From Yamagishiella unicocca (lineage: Eukaryota; Chlorophyta; Chlorophyceae; Chlamydomonadales; Volvocaceae): 64,000 nucleotides of DNA. Position 1 is the first letter of the stretch. Every line of letters begins with the position of its first letter. Below, in pieces: positions 1 to 12,000 of the stretch. The notes under the pieces are model-generated. The model was not told the DNA's origin and made no database searches. It saw nothing but the letters and a program-made list of their open reading frames with translations. Location: the NCBI GenBank assembly GCA_003116995.1, contig BDSL01000067.1, positions 248,001 to 312,000 of the forward strand, in the 5' to 3' direction. A program made the translations under genes and the position numbers.

Positions 1-3000
1 GAGCTGCTCCTCGACCTGGCAGTGGCTGCCGACCCCAACTCCCTCTTCTACTGCGGCGATACGGCGCAGACCATTGCCCGGGGCATCGGCTTCCGCTTCT
101 CCGACATCCGCACCCTGTTCTGGGAGGAGAACCAGCGCCGCCGGCAGCAGGAGCAGCACATGGCGGCGGCGGCGGCGGAGGCCGGCGGCGGCGCCGTCGT
201 TGTACGGCAAGGACACGGTGTGACGGTGGCGACGCCGCCCATCCACCAGCTCACGATGAACTACCGGTGGGTGCGCACCTGAGGTGATCGGCGCACGTGT
301 GCGAGGTGATCGGTGCACGTGCCTAGACCTCCTCGCTTCACGTCGCCTCACACCACCAACGTACCCGTAGGCAAAGCTCGTCCCCCCAGCCTCTGCTCCG
401 CCTCGACCTCCTCCTCCGCCCCACCTCTGCTCTAAACGGTTTTTTCGGGCATCCACGGGTCTTCCTTGAAACCTCCTCCCCCTCCCCTCCTCCCCCTCCC
501 CTTCCACCTCCTCCTCCTCCGCCGCCCCCTCCGCCCCCTCCCGCTCCTCCGTCCACAGGACCCACCAGGGAGTGCTCGATGTGGCCGCACTGGTGGTGGA
601 CGTGCTGCGGCGCTACTTCCCGCGCCAGCTGGACCGGCTGGAGCGAGAGAAGGCTCTGTTCCCCGGGCCGCACCCGCTGCTGCTGGGGGGCATCTCGTCG
701 GACGACCTGGCCATCCTGCTGAGCGGCTCGGACAGGAACACGTCGCAGGTGTGTGTGGGGGGGGGGATTCGGGGGGGGATGGCGTGAAAACCGTTGACAC
801 GAATAAACGACAGGATAGTGGGCGCATGGTCGGCGGACAGCGAGGATTCGGGGGGGGGGCGGGGGGTTACAGAAACGAACCAGGGGTCGGGGGGAGCGGT
901 AAAAAGACCCGGTTCCACAACACGGGGAGGGAGATTCGGGGGGTGGGGCGGGGCGGGGACCGGGGGGGAGGCGGGTATGAGAGGAAACCCGTAGGTCGCC
1001 ACTAAGAAGGAAAAGCCGATTAGGGGGGCACGGGGGTTGAGGGGAGGGGGGAGGAGGGGGGTCGGGGGAGAGGAGGACGAGGAAAGGGGCGCTGCGCATG
1101 CTTATGCTCCAGGGGGGGACGGGTAAGACACTAGCCCCAGCACTCCCTCACCTCCACGTGTACCTCGTCCGCCCCTCGTAACCACCCCACCATCCATGTT
1201 TTCTGCCTCCCCTCATATTCCCCCGCCTTGCTCCAGCATGCATCCACAACTATGTGTCCGAAGACAATGTGCCAGCTATCATACCTTTGTCGTGTAACCG
1301 GTCTTTAGGCCCCCCCCGGGTCTTCCACGACCCCCCCCGGCTCAGACTCCCCTGCCCCGGCTCATACCCCCAACCCCCCCCCCGGGCCTCCCCACCCCCT
1401 GGCTCATACCCCCAAACCCCACCCCCGGGCCCCCCACCCCCCAGCTCATACCCCCAACCCCCCCCCGGGCTCCCCCCCCGGCTCATACCCGCAACCCCCC
1501 CGGGCTCTCCCCACCCCCCGGCTCATACCTCCAAAAAATCCCCGCCCCCCCCCCCAGGTTGAGTTCGGCGCCCACCAGGTGATCCTGGTTCGCACCATGG
1601 CCTCCGTGTCCCAGCTGCCTCAGGACATCCAGGACTCCAACGCCATCATCATGACGGTGCCGCAAGCCAAGGGGCTGGAGTTCGATGACGTGAGGGCGGA
1701 GGGGGGGGGGTTACGGAAAAGGACGCATGGGGGCGGGGGGGTTTTGAGGAAGACCCGTGGATGCGAGAAAACCCCTTTAGGACAGACGCTTTGAGATGCA
1801 TGCTGGAGAACTTGGGTGAGGAAAAGACGGGTGTGTGTGTGTGGGGGGGACTGTGAGGAAAGCCCGTGTATGGGGAAGCTGAGTAGGACAACTGTTTGCT
1901 ACATACGTTTGAGCGGCGGGGCTGGCTGGCGGGGGATGGAGGGAGGGGAGTGGGGGGGAGGTGGAGGGGCGGTGGCAGGAGTAGCAGGGCAGGCAGGCTA
2001 GGAGGCCCCGAGGCAGGCGGAGGGGAGCGGCTCGCTGCACAGGGGCTTGGAGGAGGGGGGGAGGGGTTGCGAGCCGGTGGCGTGAAAACCGTTGACGTGA
2101 AGCGCGGGGTGGACGGTCTCCGGGGCGGGGGCGGATATCCCCGAAACGTGCGGTAGCGGAAGAGGATTCGGAGCGCCTCGAACATGGTGGCTTGTTCCGT
2201 ATTCGACACCTTGCACCCACTCCCCTATCGGAGAGCGAGCTCATCAACCATCGGCTCCCCGGCCTTAACGTTTTGGCTTCTCTACCCCCCTGAACCCACG
2301 GGCTTTCCTCACAACCACAACCCTCCCTGGACCGCTCCCCGGCCCGCTCCCCCCCCTTCCCCCAGGTGTTCCTGGTGGACTTCTTCAACGACAGCGACGC
2401 CGTCTCCGAGTGGCGGGTGCTCAGCTCCTACCTGGCGGATCTGGCGGCGGCGGGAGGGATGACAGCGGCGGACGAATACCAGTACGACATGCAGCAGGCG
2501 AGTGTACAGCAGCGGCGGGCGCACACCAGGGGCACCTATGTGGCCGTGAGTGGTGCTAGGATGCACCACCGGTGGAGGTGATGCACCACCGGTGGCCACC
2601 GGTGGTTGATACATGCATTACGCCCTCCCATTGCGCCACCTGGCCCTGACCCCCCCCCAAGGCGGGGACGGGGGCGGGTCGGGACTGGGACTCCGACTAG
2701 GACTGGGACTAGGACCGGACCGCGATGTCCGCTCTCCCATAGCGCACCAACTCCCACAGTTCTCTTGCTAGCGCCCAAAACCGGTTCTGCGAAAAGTTTA
2801 CGTGCGTCGCGCGGGGTCCTCGCTTCCTTTCGTCTCGCCGTAGCCGATATAGCTTAGCCGCCAAAGGTCATATTACGACCTTCGGCTTTCGTATCCCCAA
2901 CCCAGTTCTCCCGCATGCATCTCAAAACTTCTGTTTCAAACGATTTTTTCGGACATCCACGGTTTTCCCTCGAACCCCCCAAGGCAACGTCTGTTCTAAA

Positions 3001-6000
3001 CGGTTTTTTCGGACATTCACGGGTCTCCCTCGAACCCCCCCCGAGGCAACTCGTCGCGCACGAATGCTTCGTGTAACATTGGGTGCCTCTGGGCTCTGCT
3101 TTGCTTCGCATTCGGGAAAAGCTTCCTCGGCCAAAAAACGTGACGGCCCCGACCCTCACGTACTGCGCCCATAGTGTAACACACATACACACGTACACAC
3201 GCCCGCAGGTGACCCCCCCCGACCCGGGCGCCGTGCGGCCCCTGGCGTTCGACGAGCACTCCCACGTGCTTCTGGCCGAGGAGCTCAAGCACCTGTACAC
3301 CGCCCTCACGCGCGCCAAGAACAACGTGGTCATTTTCGACCGCAACCCGGCCAAGCGGGCGCCCTTCTACCACCTGCTGCAGAGCCTGGGCATTGCGCGC
3401 ACGGTGCACAGGTGGGTGGCTGCGGCTGAGGGGCTGGGGCTGGGAAGGAGGCTGGGAGGCTAGCTGGGGCTGGGAAGGAGGCTGGGGGCCTAGCTGGGGC
3501 TGGGTGGCTGGGTGGCTGGGAGGGAGGCTGGGTGGCTGAGGGCCTAGCTTAGGCTGGGAAGGGGGCTGGTACCTGTTGGGCGGCTGATGCTGATCGGGTC
3601 CCGCTGGTTCCTGGGTGGCTCATTGCCGCCGCCCCCTGCGTCCCTGGTTCCACGGGCTTCCTCTCCACATTCACGTCCCCCCCCGCGCCCACGGGGTCGG
3701 CGTTTCCAAACCCGTGTCTTAACCGGGTCTTCCCCCCCTCATCGCCCTTGATTCGTCCGCCATGGATTCGCGGATTCTTTTATAAAACCCCCTCCCCCCC
3801 CGGCTCCCTCCTCGCGCCAGGTCGCTGCTGGAGGACGGCCGCGACGCCGTGCGCTACGGCCTGACCCAGCAGGCCACCAGCAGCCGGGCCGAGTGGGCCA
3901 AACGCGCCCGCAACCTGCTGGACAACCGCAACTACCTCATGGCGAAGAAGGCCTTCGCGCAGGCGGCCGACATGGTGAGTGTGTGAATGGGGGGGGATAC
4001 AGAAAAGAACCGGTTACGGTCCTCGACATGGGAAGCGTAGCTGGTGCATAGTCTTGGTGGGGGCCGGGAGGGGGGCGGGACCAGAGGGCGGGGGACGCGG
4101 GCGGGGGTGGTGCGGTTATCGGGGTTATGGAGGGTTACGGCGAGTTTTAGGGGTTTTAGGGTTTTAGGGGTTTCGAGGGTGGGCGGGGCCGGGTGGTTGG
4201 GTGCTCCTCGCCGTCCCCCCCCCCGCAGGCCCCAGCTCTACCTCGTCCCTCGTATCAGGCGATCGATCAGATCGCAACCCAGTCGGGGTTACCCCGCCGT
4301 GTGACGCGTGCTAAGGTTGGGTAATAGCAACCACATGACCTCACCCGCCGCCCGCCACATCGCTGCTGCCTCAGGTCCGGTCGGAGGTGGCGGAGGCATA
4401 CCTGAAGCGCCGCCGCGCCGCCGAGGAGGAGTCCCACGCGGAGCAGCGGCGGCTGCTGGCGGGGGCGGCGCTGCAGCTGCTGGCGGCGGCCAGCCGGAGG
4501 GCGGACTCGCCGGACCCGGTGACGACGGGGGAGCTGCGGCGCTGGCTGGTGGTGGCGGGGAAGTGCCTGCAGGTGGGGCGGGGGGTTCGAGGGAAACCCG
4601 TGGATGTCCGAACCCGCGGGGGGGGGGGGCGGGCGGCGTGTGGGTTTGGGGTGCAGGGAGGAGGGGGGTTTCGAGGAAGACCCGTGGATGCGAGGAAAAA
4701 CCGTTTAGAACAGACGTTCTGAGATGCATGCTGGAGAACTGGGTTGAGGGGGGAGGGGGGCAGGCGGGGAGATGCGGGGAGGGAGCAGGAGGGTACAGGG
4801 GCTGCCGCTGTGTTTCGCTCCCCCGTGGTCCGCACCGCCGGTCCTGCGCCCCCCCCCTCATCCTTGTTTTGCCGGCCGTGGATTCGCGGATTCCTTTTAT
4901 CCTCCTTCGCTCCCTCCCAACCCACTGGCCCATGCGTCCTTGCTTTAGGACCCATTCGCCGCCGGCTCGCTGAATCACCCATAACCCCACCTGACCCGCC
5001 GCTCCACCTGCATGATCACCAATGTGCAAGCCGCTTGGCCTCTCGATACTCGTCATCACCATTACCGTCAAACCAGTACCATCCAGCCTACCAAAACACC
5101 CCCGCCCGCCCCCGCCCGTACACGGGCTTTCCTTGCAACCCAACCCGCCTTCTTGCAACCCAACCCGCCCTCTTGCGACCCAACCCGCCCTCTTGCAACC
5201 CAACCCGCCCTCTTGCAACCCAACCCGCCCTCTTGCGACCCAACCCGCCCTCTTGCAACCCAACCGGCCCTCTTGCGACCCAACCCGCCCTCTTGCGACC
5301 CAACCCGCCCTCTTGCAACCCAACCCGCCCTCTTGCAACCCAACCCGCCCTCTTGCGACCCAACCCGCCCTCTTGCAACCCAACCCCCCCTCTTGCAACC
5401 CAACCCGCCCTCTTGCGACCCAACCCGCCCTCTTGCGACCCAACCCGCCCTCTTGCAACCCAACCCGCCCTCTTGCGACCCAACCCGCCCTCTTGCAACC
5501 CAACCCGCCCTCTTGCGACCCAACCCGCCCTCTTGCAACCCAACCCGCCCTCTTGCAACCCAACCGGCCCTCTTGCAACCCAACCCGCCCTCTTGCAACC
5601 CAACCCGCCCTCTTGCGACCCAACCCGCCCTCTTGCAACCCAACCCGCCCTCTTGCAACCCAACCGGCCCTCTTGCAACCCAACCCGCCCTCTTGCAACC
5701 CAACCCCCCGCCCCCCTCTTGCGACCCAACCCGCCCTCTTGCAACCCAACCCGCCCTCTTGCACCCAACCCGCCCTCTTGCACCCAACCCGCCCTCTTGC
5801 AACCCAACCCGCCCTCTTGCGACCCAACCCGCCCTCTTGCAACCCAACCCGCCCTCTTGCGACCCAACCCGCCCTCTTGCAACCCAACCCGCCCTCTTGC
5901 AACCCAACCCGCCCTCTTGCGACCCAACCCGCCCTCTTGCACCCAACCCGCCCTCTTGCAACCCAACCCGCCCTCTTGCAACCCAACCCGCCCTCTTGCG

Positions 6001-9000
6001 ACCCAACCCGCCCTCTTGCGACCCAACCCGCCCTCTTGCACCCAACCCGCCCTCTTGCAACCCAACCCGCCCTCTTGCAACCCAACCCGCCCTCTTGCCA
6101 CCCAACCCGCCCTCTTGCGACCCAACCCGCCCTCTTGCAACCCAACCCGCCCTCTTGCGACCCAACCCGCCCTCTTGCAACCCAACCCGCCCTCTTGCAA
6201 CCCAACCCGCCCTCTTGCAACCCAACCCGCCCTCTTGCAACCCAACCCGCCCTCTTGCAACCCAACCCGCCCTCTTGCGACCCAACCCGCCCTCTTGCGA
6301 CCCAACCCGCCCTCTTGCGACCCAACCCGCCCTCTTGCAACCCAACCCCCCTCTTGCGACCCAACCCGCCCTCTTGCGACCCAACCCGCCCTCTTGCGAC
6401 CCAACCCGCCCTCTTGCGACCCAACCCGCCCTCTTGCAACCCAACCCCCCCTCTTGCGACCCAACCCGCCCTCTTGCGACCCAACCCGCCCTCAGGCTTG
6501 CGGCATGTCCTCCGCGACCGCGGAGCTTGTCTTCAAGTCGGGCAACCACACCCGCGCCCTGCGCATGATGCTGGACGGCAAGGAGCACCGCGCCGCAGCC
6601 GAGTGCTGCCTGGACGCCGCAGCCGAGGCCCTCAGGCACCAGCAGGAGCACCTGCAGCAGCACGCGGCGGAGGGAGGCGCCGCGCTGGACGAGCTGACGA
6701 CGACGCTGACGCCGGCGGCGGCGCCGCCGCCGGGGACGCCCGCCGCCGCCGCCGCCGCCGCTCGCAACCGCGCGCTGCTGTGGCTGGCCAAGGCGGTGGA
6801 GCAGGTGCACCTGGATCACGACCTGGAGTCGCTCGCGGGGCTGCTTGCGCCCAGCGGCAGCCTGGCGCTGCTGGGGGGCGGGTCCTCATCAGATGAGGAT
6901 GAGGGGGGTGATGCGAAGGGCGGGGAGGAGGCGGCGGAAGGCGGCGACGCCGCCGCGGGCGGCGTGGCGGCGTTCGCGCCGCTGGTTCCGGAGCTGCACG
7001 ACATGCTGCGGCGGCGCTGGGCTGGCAGCTACGGCCGGGCGCTGCAGCAGGTGGCGCTGAGGTGTCACGCCCGGGGGGACCACAGAGCGGCCCGGGCGGT
7101 GGTGCGGAGGATGCCGGTGGAGGCGGAGAGGGACGCGCTGCTGGCCAAGATGGGGTACTGGAGGGAGCAGGCGAGGCTCAAGAGGTGGGGCGTGGGCGGG
7201 CAGGGGAGGGGAGGGAGGGAGGCAGAAAGTCCTCAAATCCGAACCACTTGGGCGATGCTTCCTGCCTGAAGCTCACGTTCAGCTGCTCGCAACACAACCG
7301 CAACACAACCGCACCACAACCGCAACACAACCGCAACACAACCGCAACACAACCGCAATACAATCGCAGCACAACCGCAACACAACCGCAACACAACCGC
7401 AACACAACCGCAACACAACCGCAACACAACCGCAACACAACCGCAACACAACCGCAACACAACCGCAGCACAACCGCAGCACAACCGCAACACAACTGCA
7501 ACGCAACCGCAGGTCAACCGACCCGGTGGGCGCTGCGCAGCTGCTTCTGGACCGCGGCGACTGGGTCCGGGCGGCGGGGCTGGTGTCCGCGTACATCGCC
7601 AGCAAGGCGCCGCCGCCGCAGCAGCAGTCGTCGGGAGGAGGCGGAGGAGCAGGAGGAGCAGGAGCGGGCACCACCGCCTTTGCCGCCACCTCCATCGCCG
7701 CCCCGTCCACCGCCGCCTGGGCGCCCGTGGAGGAGCGCGCGTGGGACCTGCTGCACCGCTGCATCATGATGCAAACCAACGCAGCGGGGGCCCGCAGGCT
7801 GAGGAAGCAGCTGGACAGGTGGACGCCAGCGGCAGCACCTGAGCCGGCGGCGGCGGCGGCGGGCACGTTGGCGGCGGCGGCGGTGCCGCAGGGCATGGTC
7901 CAGGCTGGCAGGCGGGTGCTGCTGTACCGGGGTCAGGCGCTGCTGCTGGAGGCGAGGCTGCTGCTGCAGCGGTGGGTGGGCGGTGAAGGCGACGACGTGA
8001 GGAAGGCGTTGCCGGAGGCGTGGGATGGCGACAGCAGCGCCGGTGCGGCTGCGGGTAAAGGTGCTGGCGGAAAGGGCGGCGACGGCGAGGAGGCGCCGGC
8101 GCCGGCGGCGGAAGCGGAAGCGGCGGCGGCGGCGGCGGCGGCTGCCGCATGGGAGGCGGCGGCGCCGCTGCTGCAAGAGGCCGTCACGTGTTTCAGCCGC
8201 GTGAGCCACTGGCCGGGGCATTTGGAGGCGCTGGCGCTGATGCTGCAATTCGGACCCGAGGACGGGGGCCCCATCACCGCCGCCATCACCGCCGCAGCCG
8301 CAGCCGGCCCCGCCACCTCACCCTCCGCCGCGTCACCACGCGCGCCGTCATTGCCCCCACCATCGGCATCGTCAGCCTCCTCGTCAGCGGCGGCGCTGGC
8401 GAGCCGGCCGGAGCTGCTGCTGGCCAACGAGGCCGCCGCCATGATTCGCTCCGTTAAAGCCGCCGTGGACGCGCTGCGCGCCCCTCGCACCTCGACCCCC
8501 AACATCCAGCAGCGGCAGTACCTGGAAGCCCTGGAGCACCACTACGGGCTGCCGGGGCTGGCCAGGTGGCACGAGTGGCTGCCGGCCAAGCAGGCGACTC
8601 ACATGTGGTGGGCAGTCATGGGGCCGGAGAGGGTGGCGGCGGCGCGAGCCGCGGCCGCCGGGCCCAGCGCTGCTGCCGGCGGCGGCGGCGCCGCCGGCGC
8701 CGCCGGCGGCGGCAGCCGTGATGCGGTCGCCGCCGGCGGCAGTGTCAAGCCAGGTGGTATGAGCTACGCCGCCGCGGCATCCAAGGGCGTCACGCAGCAG
8801 CAGGGGCAGCAGGGACAGCAGCAGCAGGGGCAGCAGCAGCAGGGGCAGCAGGGACAGCAGCAGGGACAGCAGGGACAGCAGCGGCCGCCAGGAGGGGAGG
8901 TGGCGGCTCTGGGCCCCACCCGACTGGCGCTGGCACACCAGATGCGGACCGCCACGGGGCAGGCGGTGCTGCCCGACGCCTCCGGGCTGCTGCCCAGGGT

Positions 9001-12000
9001 GGGCGTGGTTTCGGTGCTGGTCCGGGACCTGGTGGTCAAGGCCGCCTGCCTGGCGGGACAGGCGCTCAGGAACGCCATGGACGTGTACATGGCGGCGGCG
9101 GCGGCGGCGGCGACATTGCCGCCTGCGACTACCGAAGCTGTACTGGAGGCGCTGCGGCCGGTGGTTCGCGGCATGCGGGCGTGCAGGGCGGCGGCGGAGC
9201 TGGTGCGCACCACGGAGGTCGACCACCAGCTGAAGGCGGTGAGGAGCGAGGCGGGGACCGGGGGGTGGGGGAGGAGGTGGAGGGTGTGTGGGGGGGGAGG
9301 GAACAGGTACACGGCGCAGCCGTGCCTGCTGTGTGTTGCCGCAGGCCCGGCTCAGTAAGGTAACGGTGCGGCAGCTAGCGGTTGCGGATCAGTGGAATGT
9401 TCGATCTGCTGTGTACCCTGCGGCCCGCCATCGCCTATCCATGTCGCGTAACCGGTTTTCATGCCACCACCCCTTTCCTCTCCCCCCCGCCACCCCCTGC
9501 AGGCGCCCCTACGAATCCACCTGAACGCACTCCTCCGTCGCGGCATGGCCGTCTTCGCCGCCGCGCCGCTGGCTCCCGCCCAGGCCGCGTCCCTGCAGCA
9601 GGACCTGCTGCAGCCGCCCGAGTTCTCCAAGGGGCCGCGCCCGCCGACCCACGGGTCGCTGCTGGCGCTGTTGCTCGCTGAGGGCCTAGACCTGACGGAA
9701 CTGGTCAGCTGGGTCGAGCAGGCGCAGGCGGGCCATCTGTACGGCCTCCTGGCGCTGGCGCCCGCCGTGTCGTACACGGTGTGGCGCACGCTGTTGCTGG
9801 TGCTCCATCGCGACCAGGCGGCGAAGAGGTGGGGGCGGGGGGGGGGAGAGCCAGGTTTGGGCTGAGTTGGGGCTGGGTTTGCGTCGTACACTGGCCTCTT
9901 GTGTTATCCTACACTTTTGCGGGGCGTTCAGATGCAGCGGCGCGGCTGCGGCAACGCTCCCCGTGTTTTCGTGCACTTGGGTATTTACAGTGGTGTACAG
10001 TGGTGGCAAGCAGCGGCAGCTACCTGGCCCCCGGGGGGCGTCCGCTCCTCCACGAACCCCCAGCCCCTCCCCACCAACCGCGCCCCAACCCCCTCCGTGC
10101 TGCGCGCTGCCAGGCTCTTCTCCCTGCGTGCTCGCCTGCCCGCCAACGTGCCGCCGGCGAGCATGGTGCGGAACGGCGACCTGCATGCTCTGCCCGAGTA
10201 CGTCCTGATGCAGGTGGGTGGTGGGTGGTGGGGGGTGGGGGTGGGGGTGGGGGGTGGGGGGTGGGGGGTGGGGGGTGGGGGTGGGGGGTGGGGGGTGGGG
10301 GGTGGGGGTGGGGGGTGGGGGTGGGGGGTGGGGGGTGGGGGTGGGGGGTGGGGGGTGGGGGGTGGGGGGTGGGGGGTGGGGGTGGGGGTGGGGGGTGGGG
10401 GGTGGGGGTGGGGTTGGGTGGGTGGGTAGCGTAGCGAAGCGTGTTGGGGTGGCGGCTGGGTATAACAAACACGTCTCCGGACGCCTTCTTACACTACCAG
10501 TAGTCGAGCTGGGGTTTCGGCTGACCACGTTCGGCTCCCGTACTGCTGACCAACGCGCAATCAAAGCACGTGCTGCTGAGGCGGTCTCGCGCTTGGGCCA
10601 GGGGGTTTGGTAAGAGAAATCCATCCGCGAATCCAGGGGGGGGTGCGCACGAAGGGGATCCGTGCGCGTGGGGGGCACGGAGGCGCGCAGGAGCCTGTGG
10701 CCGCTTCTGCGTCTGCTGTGGTTGCGATGATGGTTGTGATCAATGGTTGTGTTCGTTGTGATGGAGGGTTGTGACGGTTGCGATTGATGGTTGATATTGA
10801 TGGTTGTCGCCGTCGGGATCGATGGTTGCGATTGTTGTGACGTTCGTGGTGATGCGAGCAGTGGGTTGTGGCTGCTGCTGCACCACCAGCCGCTGATGTC
10901 CCTCTGATGTGCGCCCTTGCTACCTCAGGCCTTCAACATGTTCCGAGCTGCCATGCCCAGCCACGCCCTGGGCGACCTGCTCTACTACCTGGCGTGGTGC
11001 GCCCGGAGGGACGGGGTGCTGCGGAGCACCACCACCGCCATCAGCACCGCCACCAGCACCACCACCACCACCGCCAACGTCACCACCACCGCCAACGTCA
11101 CCAGTAACACCGGGACCGCACCACCAGCTGGCATGCGCCGCCTGCCGCTGGAGGCCTACGTGGAGCTGAGCGAGGTGATGGTGGGTCAGCTGCTGCTGGC
11201 GTCCTGCGACAGCGCCTTCCTCGCCGCCAACGTCGCGGGCATGCTCGCCGGCATGCTGTGCGACCCGCGCACCGGCGGCCTGGCCGAGGTTGCGGCGCTG
11301 TGGCACAAGCTGCTGGGCTTCTCGCCGCCACAGCGCCCGGCCGCCGCGGGCTCCTCCTCCTGGTCCTACTCCCACTCCACCGCCAACACGGCCGCACACA
11401 ACAAGCAGCTGGCGGACTACCTGGCGCGAGCGGCGCAGGTGCGCCAGGCGCTGGGCAAGCAGCTGCTGCTGGGCGCCCGGCTGGTGATGGTGCTGGCGGG
11501 GCACCTGGGGGGGCTGCTGGCAGCGGAGGAGGCGGCGGAGGGAGGCGAGTGCGTCCGGGCCGGCGGAAGCACGGGAGCCGGCACGGAGTTGGGGGGGGAG
11601 GAAGGCAGCGGCAGCGGCGGCGCAGGGAAGGCAGCGGCAGATGGGTACGGCGCCGTGGCGGCGGCTACAGCGGTGCTGAGGGAGGAGCTGCTGCCGCTGC
11701 TGGAGGCGCCCAGCCGTGCGGCCGCCCTGGAGCTCATGACGGGGGCGCGCAGCGGCAGGCTGGGAGCCGGCGGCGACGGTACCACCACATCGGCGGCGGC
11801 GGCGGCGGCGGCGGCGAACGAGTCGCCCCTGGCTCGCGGCCCCCGGCTGGTTGCCCTGGCGCGCAGGGTGCTGCTGGCAGCGACGAGCGCGTGGCTTTCC
11901 CTGGAGCTGCAGGAGCGGGTGTTCCAGCAGCAGGGCGCTGGCGGCGGCGCGGCGGCGACGACGGCGACAGCGGCGACAGCGGCGGCGGCGACGCCGGCCG

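Noticed and set aside
5132..6494. A CRISPR-like or centromeric array
   Set aside because: There are no spacers between units, the unit is only 20 bp, and the host is a eukaryote; it is a simple minisatellite.
4289..7269. Very long ORFs on both strands across the 20-bp array (up to 841 codons +, 731 codons -)
   Set aside because: They are produced by a stop-free tandem repeat in an intron; the same unit is open in several frames at once.
7178..7517. Cys-rich (CGCVAVVLRLC) minus-strand proteins
   Set aside because: They mirror the 11-bp repeat read in reverse and have no independent support.
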